This document shows, piece by piece, positions 49,009 through 59,400 of a stretch of 64,000 bases of DNA (the first letter of the stretch is position 1; each line of letters begins with the position of its first letter). The position numbers were made by a program, and so were the translations under genes. The stretch comes from Nocardia sp. NBC_01329 (GTDB taxonomy: Bacteria; Actinomycetota; Actinomycetes; Mycobacteriales; Mycobacteriaceae), in NCBI RefSeq assembly GCF_035956715.1, contig NZ_CP108381.1, positions 5,550,001-5,614,000 of the forward strand. The letters run 5' to 3'. Under the pieces are notes generated by a model. That model was not told where the DNA came from, did not search any database, and worked only from the letters and a program-made list of their open reading frames with translations.

Positions 49009-52000
49009 GTGATACCCACGCAGGAACCGCGATACCTCGAACGACCCGGCCGATCCGGCAGGCCCGGGCGGTTCGCGACGATACCGCGTATCGCCGCGCT
49101 GGTATCGGGCATTGCCGCGGGCGCCTGCCTGCTCTGGAGTCTGTCGCCGACGCTGTCGGCGGTACTCGGCAGCGTCCGCCACTATCTGGACCGGTACTAC
49201 CTGTACGCACCCGATACAAACCTGCTGTGGGCCGGTCTGATCGGCTGGCTGGCCATCGGGCTGGCGGGACGCAAGCGGGTTGCCTGGTGGGCGCTGAGTC
49301 TCTACGTGGCGAGCTGGATTCCGGTGAACCTGACCGATGTCGTGCGCGTACACGATCGGCACGCCGTGGTCGCCGCGCTGACGCATACGGCCGCGCTCGT
49401 CGTGCTGATCCTGAGCCGCTCGGAATTCGGCGCGCGGATCCGGCGCTGCGCACCCCGCCCCGCCGCCGTATCCCTGGCCGTGGGCCTGCTGCTCGCGGCT
49501 GTCGCCGGTTGGGGTGTGGTCCAAGTGTTTCCGGGATCGCTGCCTTCGGCAGCGCAACGCGCGCGATGGGTGATCGCCGAACTCACCGTGGATCTCGTGC
49601 CGGGCTCATCGGTGGCGATCGGAACACCACCATTTCCGGCCCAGTTCCTGGTCGGACTGTTCGGCGCGCTGGCGTTCACGGCGACAGCACTGGTCCTGAA
49701 CGGCACCCGGCGCGCGGAGTACGCGCTCGCCGACGCCGACGAGTCGGCGTTACGCGATCTACTGGCGGATTCGGATACCGCCGGTTCGATCGACTATCTC
49801 GCGACCCGCCGCGACCGGGAACTGATCTTCACACCGAACGGCCAAGCCGCCATCGGCTATCGCGTGGAGTACGGGGTCTGTCTGGCTCTCGGCGATCCGC
49901 TCGGCGCGCACGACTCCTGGCCACAGGCGGTCGAGACCTGGCAACGCTACGCTCACGGTTTCGGCTGGCGGGTCGCGGTGATCGGGGCGAGCGACGCCGC
50001 CGTCCCCGTCTACCAGCGTGCCGGACTCACCGCGGTGACCGCCGGCGCGGAAGCCGTACTCGACACCCGGAGTTTCTCTCTCGCCGCACCGGAACTCGCA
50101 CCGGTCCGGCAATCCGTCACCCGGCTCCGCAGACAGGGTGTGACGGTACGGATCCGCCGCCACCGCGATATCGGGACCACCGAGCTCGCGCGCCTCACGT
50201 TATGCGCCGAGGATTGGCGGCACAGCGAAACCGAACGCGGGTATCCGCTGCCCCTGGGCCGTCTCGGCGATCGCCGAGACGGCGACTGTCTGCTCGTCGA
50301 AGCAGTCGACAGCGGCGAGCGCGTACTCGGTTTGCTGTCGCTGGTGCCATGGGGCAAGGCCGGCGCGACCATGGAATTGCTCCGCCACGCCCCGGGCAGC
50401 CCCCCGGAGACCACGGACCTGCTGATCGCCGAATTCGCCCTGCGGGCCGAACAGCACGGCATCCACCAGGTATCGCTGAGTTTCACACTGTTCCGGTCGG
50501 TATTCGAAGCGACGGGCCGCACGGAGACGGTATCGCCCGCACCGCTGCGCAGGGCGGCCGGAATCGCACGTAGCGCGCGCACGCTGCCGCTGGCGTTCGC
50601 GCGCTGGTGGCAGCAGGACCGGCTGCACCGGGCGAGTATGCGGTATCAGCCGCGCTGGGTGCCCCGCTATGTGCTGTGCGATACCCCACGCGATCTCGCG
50701 CGCATCGCCATTGCCGCGGCGCGTGCCGAAGGACTGGCGCCCGGACCGGACCGGCGATCCACCGCGTTCACCCACACCGGCCGTCATCGCACCGCGCCGG
50801 AGCACCCGTCCCCCGTGCGCCCCGGCGCGAAGATCGCGATCGGAGAGTCCGAACCCGAGCACGCTCCCACATACCGCTCCGAACAGGTGCGAGTGCGGAC
50901 CGGGAAACTGGACCGGCTCGCCGCCGCGCACATCGACCCCTACCCACTGCCATTTCCACCGACGCACACCGTGGCCGCGGCCAGGCGCACGCCGCGCGGG
51001 ACCACCGTCCGGGTCTCCGGGCGGCTGTTGCGCCGTCGTGACTACGGTGGCGTGATCTTCGCGGCGGTCCGGGACTGGACCAGCGATATCCAGCTGCTAC
51101 TCGACCGCGACCGGCTGGGCCGGCAACGCCTCGACGAATTCGGCGAACTCGTCGATCTGGGTGATCTGGTATCGGTCAGCGGCCAGCTGGGCTACAGCCG
51201 GCGCGGCGAACTGTCCCTGCTGGTGGCGGATTGGCGGATGCTCGGCAAATGTCTGCATCCGCTGCCCGACAAATGGCACGGCCTCACCGATCCGGAGGTC
51301 CGGATGCGACGCGGCTATCTGGACCTGATGATCGACCGGGACGCGCGTGAACTCCTGGCCCGGCGCAGCGCGGTACTGCGCGCCCTACGCGATACCCTGC
51401 ACGATTACGGTTTCCTGGAGGTCACGACGCCGGTACTGCAGCACGGCCCCGGTGGCGCGGCCACTCGGAGCCTGCGCACCCATATCGATGCCGACAACAC
51501 CGATCTACATCTGCGGGTCGCGCCAGAGCTGTCGCTGAAACGATTGTGTGTCGGCGGCGTCGAGAAACTGTTCGAGCTGGGCCCCGGTTTCCGCAACGCC
51601 CGCGCCGATACGCGTCACCTGCCCGAATTCACCCTGCTGGAGGCCTATGAAGCGCACAGCGACCATCGGCGCATGATGACCCTGTGCAGGCAACTGGTCC
51701 AGCAGGCCGCACTCGGCGCGAACGATTCGATGATCGCCATGCGCCCGACCGGGGACGGCTCGCTGGCGGCGATGGATATTTCCGGGGAATGGCGGGTGCG
51801 CTCGATGTATGGGGCGCTCTCGGAGGAGATCGGGTTGGAGATCACTCCGCAGACCCCGCTGCCGGACCTGCGGGAGCTGTGCGAGAAGGCCGATATCGTC
51901 CACCAGCCCGGCTGGGACGAGGGCCGGGCCGCGTACGCGCTCTATCAGCGACTGGTGGTCGAGACCACCCGGGAACCGACCTTCTACTCCGGCTTTCCGA

Positions 52001-52329
52001 GCTCGGTCTCGCCACTGGCCCGGCCCGACCGCCGGGACCCGGCGCTGGCCGAACGCTGGGATCTGGTGGCTTGGGGAATCGAACTGGCATCCGGGTCCAG
52101 CGAACTCACCGACCCGGTGGAGCAGCGGCGGCGCCTCGCGGCCCAATCCCGGATCGCGGCCGACGGCGGTCAGGTGGCGGTGGAATTCGACGAGGAGTTC
52201 CTGTGCGCGCTGGAACACGCGATGCCGCCGACGGGCGGGCTCGGTCTCGGTGTGGATCGGGTGATCATGTTGCTGACCGGACGCGCGCTGCGCGAGACTC
52301 AGCCGTTTCCGCTGATCAGGCCGCGATGA
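49009..52329 (+). CDS. lysX: LysX-type lysyl-phosphatidylglycerol synthase fused to lysyl-tRNA synthetase
   Basis: A 1106-residue fusion that charges tRNA-Lys and transfers the lysine to phosphatidylglycerol, which reduces membrane negative charge against cationic peptides. There are about six N-terminal membrane helices (30-230), a DUF2156 transferase domain (about 245-560), an OB-fold anticodon domain (about 665-760) and a class II catalytic domain (about 775-1106; motif 3 GLGLGVDRVIMLLTG). Motif 2 reads GPGFRNARADTRHLPEFT, with Ala864 at the acidic position of FRxE, and APELSLKR replaces the common APELYLKR. The amino acid used may thus differ. GTG start at 49009. Confidence 0.9.
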   Translation: MIPTQEPRYLERPGRSGRPGRFATIPRIAALVSGIAAGACLLWSLSPTLSAVLGSVRHYLDRYYLYAPDTNLLWAGLIGWLAIGLAGRKRVAWWALSLYVASWIPVNLTDVVRVHDRHAVVAALTHTAALVVLILSRSEFGARIRRCAPRPAAVSLAVGLLLAAVAGWGVVQVFPGSLPSAAQRARWVIAELTVDLVPGSSVAIGTPPFPAQFLVGLFGALAFTATALVLNGTRRAEYALADADESALRDLLADSDTAGSIDYLATRRDRELIFTPNGQAAIGYRVEYGVCLALGDPLGAHDSWPQAVETWQRYAHGFGWRVAVIGASDAAVPVYQRAGLTAVTAGAEAVLDTRSFSLAAPELAPVRQSVTRLRRQGVTVRIRRHRDIGTTELARLTLCAEDWRHSETERGYPLPLGRLGDRRDGDCLLVEAVDSGERVLGLLSLVPWGKAGATMELLRHAPGSPPETTDLLIAEFALRAEQHGIHQVSLSFTLFRSVFEATGRTETVSPAPLRRAAGIARSARTLPLAFARWWQQDRLHRASMRYQPRWVPRYVLCDTPRDLARIAIAAARAEGLAPGPDRRSTAFTHTGRHRTAPEHPSPVRPGAKIAIGESEPEHAPTYRSEQVRVRTGKLDRLAAAHIDPYPLPFPPTHTVAAARRTPRGTTVRVSGRLLRRRDYGGVIFAAVRDWTSDIQLLLDRDRLGRQRLDEFGELVDLGDLVSVSGQLGYSRRGELSLLVADWRMLGKCLHPLPDKWHGLTDPEVRMRRGYLDLMIDRDARELLARRSAVLRALRDTLHDYGFLEVTTPVLQHGPGGAATRSLRTHIDADNTDLHLRVAPELSLKRLCVGGVEKLFELGPGFRNARADTRHLPEFTLLEAYEAHSDHRRMMTLCRQLVQQAALGANDSMIAMRPTGDGSLAAMDISGEWRVRSMYGALSEEIGLEITPQTPLPDLRELCEKADIVHQPGWDEGRAAYALYQRLVVETTREPTFYSGFPSSVSPLARPDRRDPALAERWDLVAWGIELASGSSELTDPVEQRRRLAAQSRIAADGGQVAVEFDEEFLCALEHAMPPTGGLGLGVDRVIMLLTGRALRETQPFPLIRPR

Positions 52330-52462
52330 TCGCCCAGAGCACAACCCGCACCGGCGATCCGGCCGAGGCATTGTGAAGGTTTCCCAGCCGCAGTTCGGGG
52401 AAGTACGGTGTAGTGACTTCGGTCCCGGGAGGAGGGGCCGACTCTCGGAACGGGGTTCGAAA

Positions 52463-52927
52463 TTGAGTTACGTGGATCTGCTCACCCACGCCGGACAGGT
52501 GGACTATTCGGCCTGGGCGAATACCGATACGCTGGCGTCCGCCATCGATCTGACCGCCCGCAAGAAGAGCAAGGGCAAAGGCGGCGGCTTCGGCCTGTTC
52601 GGCATCATCTGCTGCGTGCTCGTGGTGGTCATCATCGTCACCGTCATCCTGCTCGCTCGCAAGAAGAAGAGCGACAACAACTCACAGGGCCAGTTCCCCC
52701 AGCCCGGCCAGCCACCGCAGGGCGGTTACCCCCCGCAGAGCGGCTACCCGCAGCAGGGCGGTTACCCGCAGCAGGGCGGTTACCCGCAGCAAGGTGGTTA
52801 CCCCCAGCAAGGCGGTTATCCCCCGCAAGGTGGCTATCCCCAACAGGGTGGTGGTTACCCATCGGACCCGAATTACCCCAACCCTTCACAGGGCGGTCAG
52901 CCGCCGTACCCACCCTCCGGTCAGTAA
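52463..52927 (+). CDS. single-pass membrane protein with GYPQQ repeats
   Basis: A 154-residue protein. After a short N-terminal domain (SYVDLLTHAGQVDYSAWANTDTLASAID) comes a basic, glycine-rich stretch and one helix (FGLFGIICCVLVVVIIVTVILLA) with CC in it. The second half is a GGYPQQ-type repeat of about ten units, decaying to SDPNYPNPSQGG. Such Gly-Tyr-Pro-Gln tails are disordered and may form condensates or stick to the envelope. The TTG at 52463 is a guess; a GTG at 52373 or 52472 also works. The end is marked by a strong terminator. Confidence 0.72.
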   Translation: MSYVDLLTHAGQVDYSAWANTDTLASAIDLTARKKSKGKGGGFGLFGIICCVLVVVIIVTVILLARKKKSDNNSQGQFPQPGQPPQGGYPPQSGYPQQGGYPQQGGYPQQGGYPQQGGYPPQGGYPQQGGGYPSDPNYPNPSQGGQPPYPPSGQ

Positions 52928-52944
52928 CCCCACCGGCTCAGAGG

Positions 52945-52972
52945 GCCCGGTTCGCCGATCGGCGAACCGGGC
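52945..52972 (+). terminator. strong Rho-independent terminator
   Basis: A perfect 28-base palindrome with arms GCCCGGTTCGCCGA and complement is followed by TTTTTGCTTTT. It lies 18 bases after the GYPQQ-repeat gene. Confidence 0.9.
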
Positions 52973-53060
52973 TTTTTGCTTTTCGACCGGACATCCGAGT
53001 CCGCTTCGGCACCATGACCTCGGCTGAAGATCCGCCGGGTCGATGCGGCAGAGTGGACCC

Positions 53061-53672
53061 GTGCAATTGATACTCGTTCGCCATGGCCAGCCGCTCCGGG
53101 TCGACAATGCCGAGCAGCCGGCCGACCCCGGGCTGGCACAGATCGGCGTGGAGCAGGCCGAACGGGTACCGGCCGCCCTGGAACCCCATCGCATCGTCCG
53201 GGTCATCAGCAGCCCGCAACGCCGGGCCCGGGAAACCGCTGCGCCGACTGCCGCGAAACTGGGGCTGGAGGTGGACATCATGGACGATCTGGCCGAATAC
53301 GACCGGGAACTACCGTCGTATATCCCGATCGAGGACGCCAAGGTGGAATTCCGGGATGCCTACGACCGGATCAAGGCAGGCCATCTGCCGCTGCAGATCG
53401 ATCCCGACGCCTTCCGGCATCGAGTTCTCGACGCGATCACCGAAATCGCCTCCACCACGCCCGCGGCCGATACCGTGGTGGTATTCGCGCACGGCGGCGT
53501 CATCAATGTCACCCTGCAGGACATCCTCGGCCTGACTCGGCCGCTGACCTTCCCGATCGATTACTGCTCGATCACCCGGGTCCTGTTCTCCCGTACCGGT
53601 CGCCGCACCGCGGCGACCGTGAACGAGAACGGCCACGTCTGGGAGTTGCTCCCGCGTAATATCTCCGGCTGA
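53061..53672 (+). CDS. histidine phosphatase family protein
   Basis: A 203-residue branch-1 histidine phosphatase. LILVRHGQPLRVDN has the phospho-acceptor histidine, ISSPQRRARETA the second arginine, and VFAHGGVINVTLQDILG the second histidine. The middle region differs from the Rv3837c-like enzyme at 22819. The substrate is unknown. The GTG at 53061 is preferred over an upstream in-frame ATG at 53043. It converges with the cutinase gene: its last base is next to the other's stop. Confidence 0.88.
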   Translation: MQLILVRHGQPLRVDNAEQPADPGLAQIGVEQAERVPAALEPHRIVRVISSPQRRARETAAPTAAKLGLEVDIMDDLAEYDRELPSYIPIEDAKVEFRDAYDRIKAGHLPLQIDPDAFRHRVLDAITEIASTTPAADTVVVFAHGGVINVTLQDILGLTRPLTFPIDYCSITRVLFSRTGRRTAATVNENGHVWELLPRNISG

Positions 53673-54575
53673 TCAGGCCATTCCGGAGACCCAGTTGTGC
53701 ATCCAGGACAACGCTGTCTGACCGCCACCGACTTTGTAGCTGCCGTAGGAGACATGCGACTCGGACCGGTAGAAGGTGTCGAGATCCTGGACCCGCTTCT
53801 CGTTCGCGCCCTCGGTCAGCTGAGCCTGCAGCGTCGGCAGCCCACCGTTGGCAATCAGATCGCTGACGATGGCACCGACTTCCATCTGGTAACGCCAGAT
53901 GTTGGCGGGGTTGGCGTCGGAGCTCTGTGCGAGGAAACCAGCGAACCGGGTGATGAAATCGTTGGAAGCGGTGGCGCAGTAGAGATCATCGGGGATGCAC
54001 ACAGTGCGGGTGCGGTCGCTGATCCAGCCGAATCCGCCGACCCGGGGACCACCGGCGCCGGCACCCGGTGCGGGCGGGCCGACCTGGATATCGCCCGGGG
54101 CGCGGCGCGGATCGGAGATCAGGCCGACGCCCGCGATACGCTCCGGCCGGATCGGGCCCAGACCGGTGCCGATCTCGGCAGCGAGGTCACCGGCGGCGTC
54201 GGCGCCCTGGCTGTATCCCACGATCGCGACCTTGGTGGCGCCGCAGCGCTCGGCCATATTGGTGATCATGCCGCGGGCATTGGATACGGCCTCGTTCTTG
54301 GAGTCGGCGTAGACATCGCCTTCCCACGGGAATGCGGTGGCCGCATAGGTGACGTAGTCGACTTCGGCCGATGACGGTAGGCCGTTGGTCACCCTGGCGA
54401 GCATGCCCGGCGTGGGCCGCTTGTCGTGGCCGGTTTCCCAGGTCCCGGGAATCGCCACCACGTACAGACTCGGGCATCCCGGGTCGGCCGAGGCCGCCGG
54501 TGATCCTCCGAAGGCCGATCCCGACGCAACCACCGCACAGGCACCCAGCGCCGCGGCAACCCTTTTCAACTGCAT
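53673..54575 (-). CDS. secreted cutinase-family esterase
   Basis: A 300-residue exported alpha/beta-hydrolase. The signal peptide (RVAAALGACAVVASGSAFGG, cut near ASA) is followed by CPSLYVVAIPGTWETG. The nucleophile lies in VAIVGYSQGADAAGDLA. The acid and histidine are in CIPDDLYC and SHVSYGSY. Four cysteines fit two disulfides. Cutinase-like proteins of mycolata act as lipases, phospholipases or thioesterases on envelope lipids. A Gly/Pro-rich loop (GPPAPGAGAGGPRVGG) precedes the acid motif. It has its own promoter region, which is AT-richer. Confidence 0.9.
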   Translation of the reverse strand: MQLKRVAAALGACAVVASGSAFGGSPAASADPGCPSLYVVAIPGTWETGHDKRPTPGMLARVTNGLPSSAEVDYVTYAATAFPWEGDVYADSKNEAVSNARGMITNMAERCGATKVAIVGYSQGADAAGDLAAEIGTGLGPIRPERIAGVGLISDPRRAPGDIQVGPPAPGAGAGGPRVGGFGWISDRTRTVCIPDDLYCATASNDFITRFAGFLAQSSDANPANIWRYQMEVGAIVSDLIANGGLPTLQAQLTEGANEKRVQDLDTFYRSESHVSYGSYKVGGGQTALSWMHNWVSGMA

Positions 54576-54860
54576 TCTGCTCCAGTCAACCCTGGCCCCT
54601 GATCGGGACGCTCCCGTTTAAGTCATCGCCACGATGCTGAACCCGGTCGATGACACCGACGTGTGTAACAGGTGAACAACAACCACGCGTCACAATTACA
54701 CGATCGGATCACGATCTCGTACCGGGACACACCGGAAATAACAATAGAGCGACGATCTTGGTATGGCCAGCCCAACCCCCCATTTCGACCTCCGCAGATA
54801 TCAGGCGGAGGTAATGCGGCGGCGGACTCGACCGCCGATCCGTCCCGCACCCGCAGAAAA
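54576..54860. other. intergenic region between cutinase and gltD
   Basis: No gene is supported. The part next to the cutinase start is AT-rich on the minus strand (TTGTTCACCTGTTACAC) and probably has its promoter. A short hairpin (CCTCCGC with GCGGAGG, 54789-54811) occurs in the rest. Confidence 0.45.
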
Positions 54861-54903
54861 CGGCGCGGTGTTCAGCGGAAATTTTCCGCCGAACACCGCG
54901 CCG
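54861..54903 (-). terminator. gltBD terminator
   Basis: Arms CGGCGCGGTGTTC and GAACACCGCGCCG are perfect complements, with an inner GCGGAAA/TTTCCGC extension, giving about 20 pairs. On the minus strand the stem is followed by TTTTCTG. It lies 76 bases past the gltD stop. Confidence 0.85.
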
Positions 54904-54978
54904 CAACGTATTCGATTGTGCCGTAGCGATTGTGCCGTAGCCTTTCCGAATCAGCGGTTCATCACCGCCGACCCGAAT

Positions 54979-56448
54979 TCAGCGCTGGGCTACAGCGGTC
55001 GGAGGGATCGGCGCGGGAAGCGCGGTCTCACCCTCCAGATACTTGTCCACCGCCGACGCGGCGGCCCGCCCTTCGGCGATGGCCCAGACGATGAGGGACT
55101 GACCGCGACCCATATCGCCGGCGACGAAGACACCGGGGATATTGGTTGCCCAGCTCTTGTCCCGCTGCACATTGCCGCGCTGGTCGTAGCCGACGCCGAG
55201 GTCGGTGAGCAGACCCGGCTTGTCCGGACCGACAAAGCCCATGGCGAGCAGCACCAGATCCGCCTCCAGGGTGAAATCGGTGCCCTCGACCTTCTCGAAC
55301 CGGCCGCTGACCATCTTGACCTCGTGTGCGTCGAGGCCGGTGACCTTGCCGTCCGAACCGACGAAGCGTTCGGTGTTCACCGAGAACACCCGCTCGCCAC
55401 CCTCTTCGTGTGCCGATGACACCCGGTACATCAGCGGATAGGTCGGCCACGGGGTCGATCCGGCGCGCTCTTCCGGCGGACGCGGCATGATCTCGAACTG
55501 GTGGACACTGGCCGCGCCCTGCCGGTGCGAAGTGCCCAGGCAGTCGGCGCCGGTGTCACCACCGCCGATGATGATGACCTTCTTGCCGTGCGCATGGATC
55601 GGCGGCAGACCGGTGTCGTCGGTTACCGGGTCACCTTGCTGCACCCGGTTCGCCCAGGGCAGGAACTCCATGGCCTGGTGGATCCCGTCGAGCTCGCGGC
55701 CCGGGATGGGCAGATCGCGGGCCTGAGTGGCACCACCGGCGAGGACCACCGCGTCGAACCGCTCGCGCAGCTCATCGGCGGTGATATCGACACCGACATT
55801 CACGCCGGCCTTGAAGATGGTGCCCTCGGCCTCCATCTGCGCCAACCGGCGATCGATGAAACGCTTCTCCATCTTGAATTCCGGGATCCCGTACCGCATC
55901 AGGCCGCCGATACGGTCGGCCCGCTCGAACACGGTGACGGTGTGACCGGCCCGGGTGAGCTGCTGCGCGGCAGCCAGTCCGGCGGGACCGGATCCGACGA
56001 CCGCGACCCTCTTACCGGTGAGCCGGGTCGGATAGACCGGGGCGACCCAGCCTTCGTCGAAGGCGTTCTCGATGATCTCGACCTCGACCTGCTTGATGGT
56101 GACCGGATCCTGGTTGATCCCGAGCACGCAGGAGGCCTCGCACGGCGCCGGGCACAGCCGCCCGGTGAACTCCGGGAAGTTGTTGGTCGCGTGCAGACGG
56201 TCGATACCCTCGCGCCAGCGGTCCTGGTAGACCAGGTCGTTCCATTCGGGGATCAGGTTCCCCAGCGGGCAGCCGTTGTGGCAGAACGGAATACCGCAGT
56301 CCATACAGCGGCTGGCCTGCCGCTGCAGGGTCTGGTGCGGGAAACCCTCCTGGTAGACCTCTTTCCAGTCCATCAGCCGTAACGGCACCGGACGGCGTTC
56401 GGGTAGCTCCCGGGACGTGTGCTTCATAAATCCTTGGGTGTCACCCAC
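54979..56448 (-). CDS. gltD: glutamate synthase small subunit
   Basis: The 489-residue beta subunit takes electrons from NADPH and passes them to GltB through two 4Fe-4S clusters. N-terminal cluster ligands are in CMDCGIPFCHNGCPLGNLIPEW and CPAPCEASCVLGI. The FAD site is VVGSGPAGLAAAQQL. The NADPH site is around VIIIGGGDTGADCLGT. GltB and GltD together make two glutamates from glutamine and 2-oxoglutarate. Its start overlaps the gltB stop by 8 bases. Confidence 0.96.
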   Translation of the reverse strand: MGDTQGFMKHTSRELPERRPVPLRLMDWKEVYQEGFPHQTLQRQASRCMDCGIPFCHNGCPLGNLIPEWNDLVYQDRWREGIDRLHATNNFPEFTGRLCPAPCEASCVLGINQDPVTIKQVEVEIIENAFDEGWVAPVYPTRLTGKRVAVVGSGPAGLAAAQQLTRAGHTVTVFERADRIGGLMRYGIPEFKMEKRFIDRRLAQMEAEGTIFKAGVNVGVDITADELRERFDAVVLAGGATQARDLPIPGRELDGIHQAMEFLPWANRVQQGDPVTDDTGLPPIHAHGKKVIIIGGGDTGADCLGTSHRQGAASVHQFEIMPRPPEERAGSTPWPTYPLMYRVSSAHEEGGERVFSVNTERFVGSDGKVTGLDAHEVKMVSGRFEKVEGTDFTLEADLVLLAMGFVGPDKPGLLTDLGVGYDQRGNVQRDKSWATNIPGVFVAGDMGRGQSLIVWAIAEGRAAASAVDKYLEGETALPAPIPPTAVAQR

Positions 56449-59400
56449 GAGCGGCCTCCATAATTGCCTCGTCGACGTCTTTACCGCTCTTCTCGGCCTC
56501 GGAGATGGCGAGCAACACCTTCTTGTACTCGCGCGGCATGACCTTTACAAAATGGTTGACCTGCTGCGACCAGTCGCCCAGGATCCGTTCGGCCACGGCC
56601 GAGCCGGTCTGCTCGCGGTGCTGGCCGATGATGTCGCGCAGCCAGGTGAAATCGTCACCGGACAGCGCTTCGACGGCCTCGGCCTGTTCCGGGTTGACCC
56701 GACCGGAGAAGGTTGCGTCGGGGTCGTAGACGAACGCCAGACCACCGGACATACCGGCGCCGAAGTTGCGTCCGGTATCGCCCAGGATGACGACCCGCCC
56801 GCCCGTCATGTACTCACAGGCGTGGTCACCGACGCCCTCGACCACCGCGGTGGCACCGGAGTTGCGCACAGCGAACCGTTCGCCGACCACACCGCCGATG
56901 AACGCCTGGCCGCTGGTCGCGCCGAACAGGATGACGTTCCCGGCGATGATGTTCTCTTCGGCCCGGAAATCGGCCGGAGCGTTGGGCGCCGGGCGTACCA
57001 CCAGGTGGCCACCCGAAAGACCCTTGCCGACATAGTCGTTCGCGTCGCCCTGCACCCGCAGGGTGATACCGGCCGGGACGAAGGCGCCGAAGCTGTTTCC
57101 GGCCGATCCGGTGAGGGTGATGTCGATCGTGTCGTCGGGCAGCCCCGCGCCACCGTAGAGCTTGGTCACCTCGTGGCCCAGCATGGTGCCGACCGTCCGG
57201 TTCACGTTCGTGATCTTGGTGTCGATCCGGACCGGTTTGCCGAATTCGAGCGCGTCGCGGCTCTGCGCGATCAGCTCGTTGTCCAGCGCCTTGTCCAGGC
57301 CGTGGTCCTGCTCCTTGGTCTGGCGGCGGTCCTGGAACATGAACGCCGTCTCGACATCGTCGAGGATGGGCGACAGATCCAGTTTGCTCGCCTTCCAGTG
57401 GCGCTTGGCCTTGCCGGTGTCGAGCAGATCGACCCGGCCGACAGCCTCGTCGAGCGTGCGGAAACCCAGTTCCGCCAGCAGTTCCCGGACTTCCTCGGCG
57501 ATGTACATGAAGAAGTTCACGACGAACTCGGCCTTGCCGGTGAACCGTTCACGGAGCACCGGATTCTGGGTGGCTACACCGACCGGGCAGGTGTCGAGGT
57601 GGCAGACCCGCATCATGATGCAGCCCGAGACAACCAGCGGCGCTGTCGCGAAACCGTATTCCTCGGCGCCCAGCAGCGCCGCGATCATCACATCGCGGCC
57701 GGTCTTCATCTGACCGTCGACCTGCACCACGATCCGGTCGCGCAGACCGTTGAGCAGCAGGGTCTGCTGGGTTTCGGCCAGGCCGAGCTCCCAGGGGCCA
57801 CCGGCGTGCTTGAGCGAGGTGAGCGGCGAGGCACCGGTACCGCCGTCGTGGCCGGAGATGAGCACCACATCGGCGTGCGCCTTGGACACACCTGCCGCGA
57901 CCGTGCCGACACCGGGCTCGGCGACCAGCTTCACGTGGATCCGCGCCTGCGGATTCGCGTTCTTCAGGTCGTGGATGAGCTGCGCCAGATCCTCGATGGA
58001 GTAGATGTCGTGGTGCGGCGGCGGCGAGATCAGACCGACACCCGGCGTGGAGTGGCGGACCTCGGCGACCCACGGGTACACCTTGTGCGCGGGCAGCTGA
58101 CCGCCCTCGCCGGGCTTGGCGCCCTGGGCCATCTTGATCTGGATATCGGTGCAGTTGGTCAGGTAGTGCGCGGTCACGCCGAAGCGCCCCGAGGCCACCT
58201 GTTTGATCGCGCTGCGCCGCCAGTCACCGTTTTCCTCCGGTTCGAACCGGGCCGGCGATTCGCCGCCCTCACCGGAGTTGGAACGCCCACCCAGCCGGTT
58301 CATCGCGATGGCCAGGGTTTCGTGTGCCTCGGCCGAGATGGAGCCGTAGCTCATGGCGCCGGTGGAGAAACGCTTCACGATCTCGCTGGCGGGCTCGACA
58401 TCCTCGATCGGAATCGGTGAGCGCGCGCCCTTCTTGAACTTGAACAGACCGCGCAGCGAGGCCAGCCGCTCGGACTGGTCGTCGATCAGCTTGGTGTACT
58501 CCTTGAAGATCGAGTACTGCCCGCTGCGGGTGGCGTGCTGCAGTTTGAAGACGGTGTCCGGGTTGAACAGGTGGTATTCGCCCTCGCGGCGCCACTGGTA
58601 CTCACCGCCCACCTCGAGCTCACGGTGCGCGCGCTCGTTGCGGTTCTCCAGGAACGCGACGGCGTGCCGGGTCGCCACATCGGCGGCGATCTCGTCGAGT
58701 CCGATGCCGTCCAGATGCGAGCGCAGGCCGGTGAAGTACTCGTCCACCAACTTCTGCGACAGGCCGATCACCTGGAACAGCTGCGCGCCGTTGTAGGAGG
58801 CGACGGTGGAGATGCCCATCTTGGACATCACCTTCAGCACGCCCTTGCTGGCGGCCTTGTTGTAGTTCGAAACAGCCTTGCGGTAGTCGGCGGCCGTATC
58901 GCCGGTGCTGCCGGGCACCTCCAGGGCACCCCGGTCGAGCATGTCCTCGATCGATTCGAAGGCCATGTACGGGTTGATGGCCGCGGCACCGAAACCGACC
59001 AGCGTGGCCATATGGTGCACCTCGCGGGCGTCACCGGCCTCGACCACCAGGCCGACCATGGTGCGGGTGCGTTCCCGGACCAGGTGGTGGTGCACCGATG
59101 CGGTGAGCAGCAGCGACGGGATCGGCGCGAGCTTCTCGTTGGATTCGCGATCGGACAGCACGATGATCCGGGCGCCACCGTCGATGGCCGCCGAGACCTG
59201 GGTGTTGATCGCGTTCAGGGCGCGGCGCAGGCCTTCGCCGCCGGCGGCGACCTCGTACAGGCCGCGCACGACCACCGAGCGCAGACCGGGCTGGCTGCCG
59301 TCGTCGTTGATATGGACCAGCTTCGCCAGCTCATCGTTGTCGATGATCGGCTGCTGGATCACGATCTGACGACAGGAGTCCGGGCTGGGGTGCATCAGAT

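Noticed and set aside
52456..52466. GGTTCGAAAT as tRNA T-arm
   Set aside because: No cloverleaf can be drawn around it and it lies at the start of a coding region.
54763..55419. Plus-strand frame starting MASPTPHFDLRRYQ
   Set aside because: It runs through the gltBD terminator and then antisense to gltD; no family similarity.
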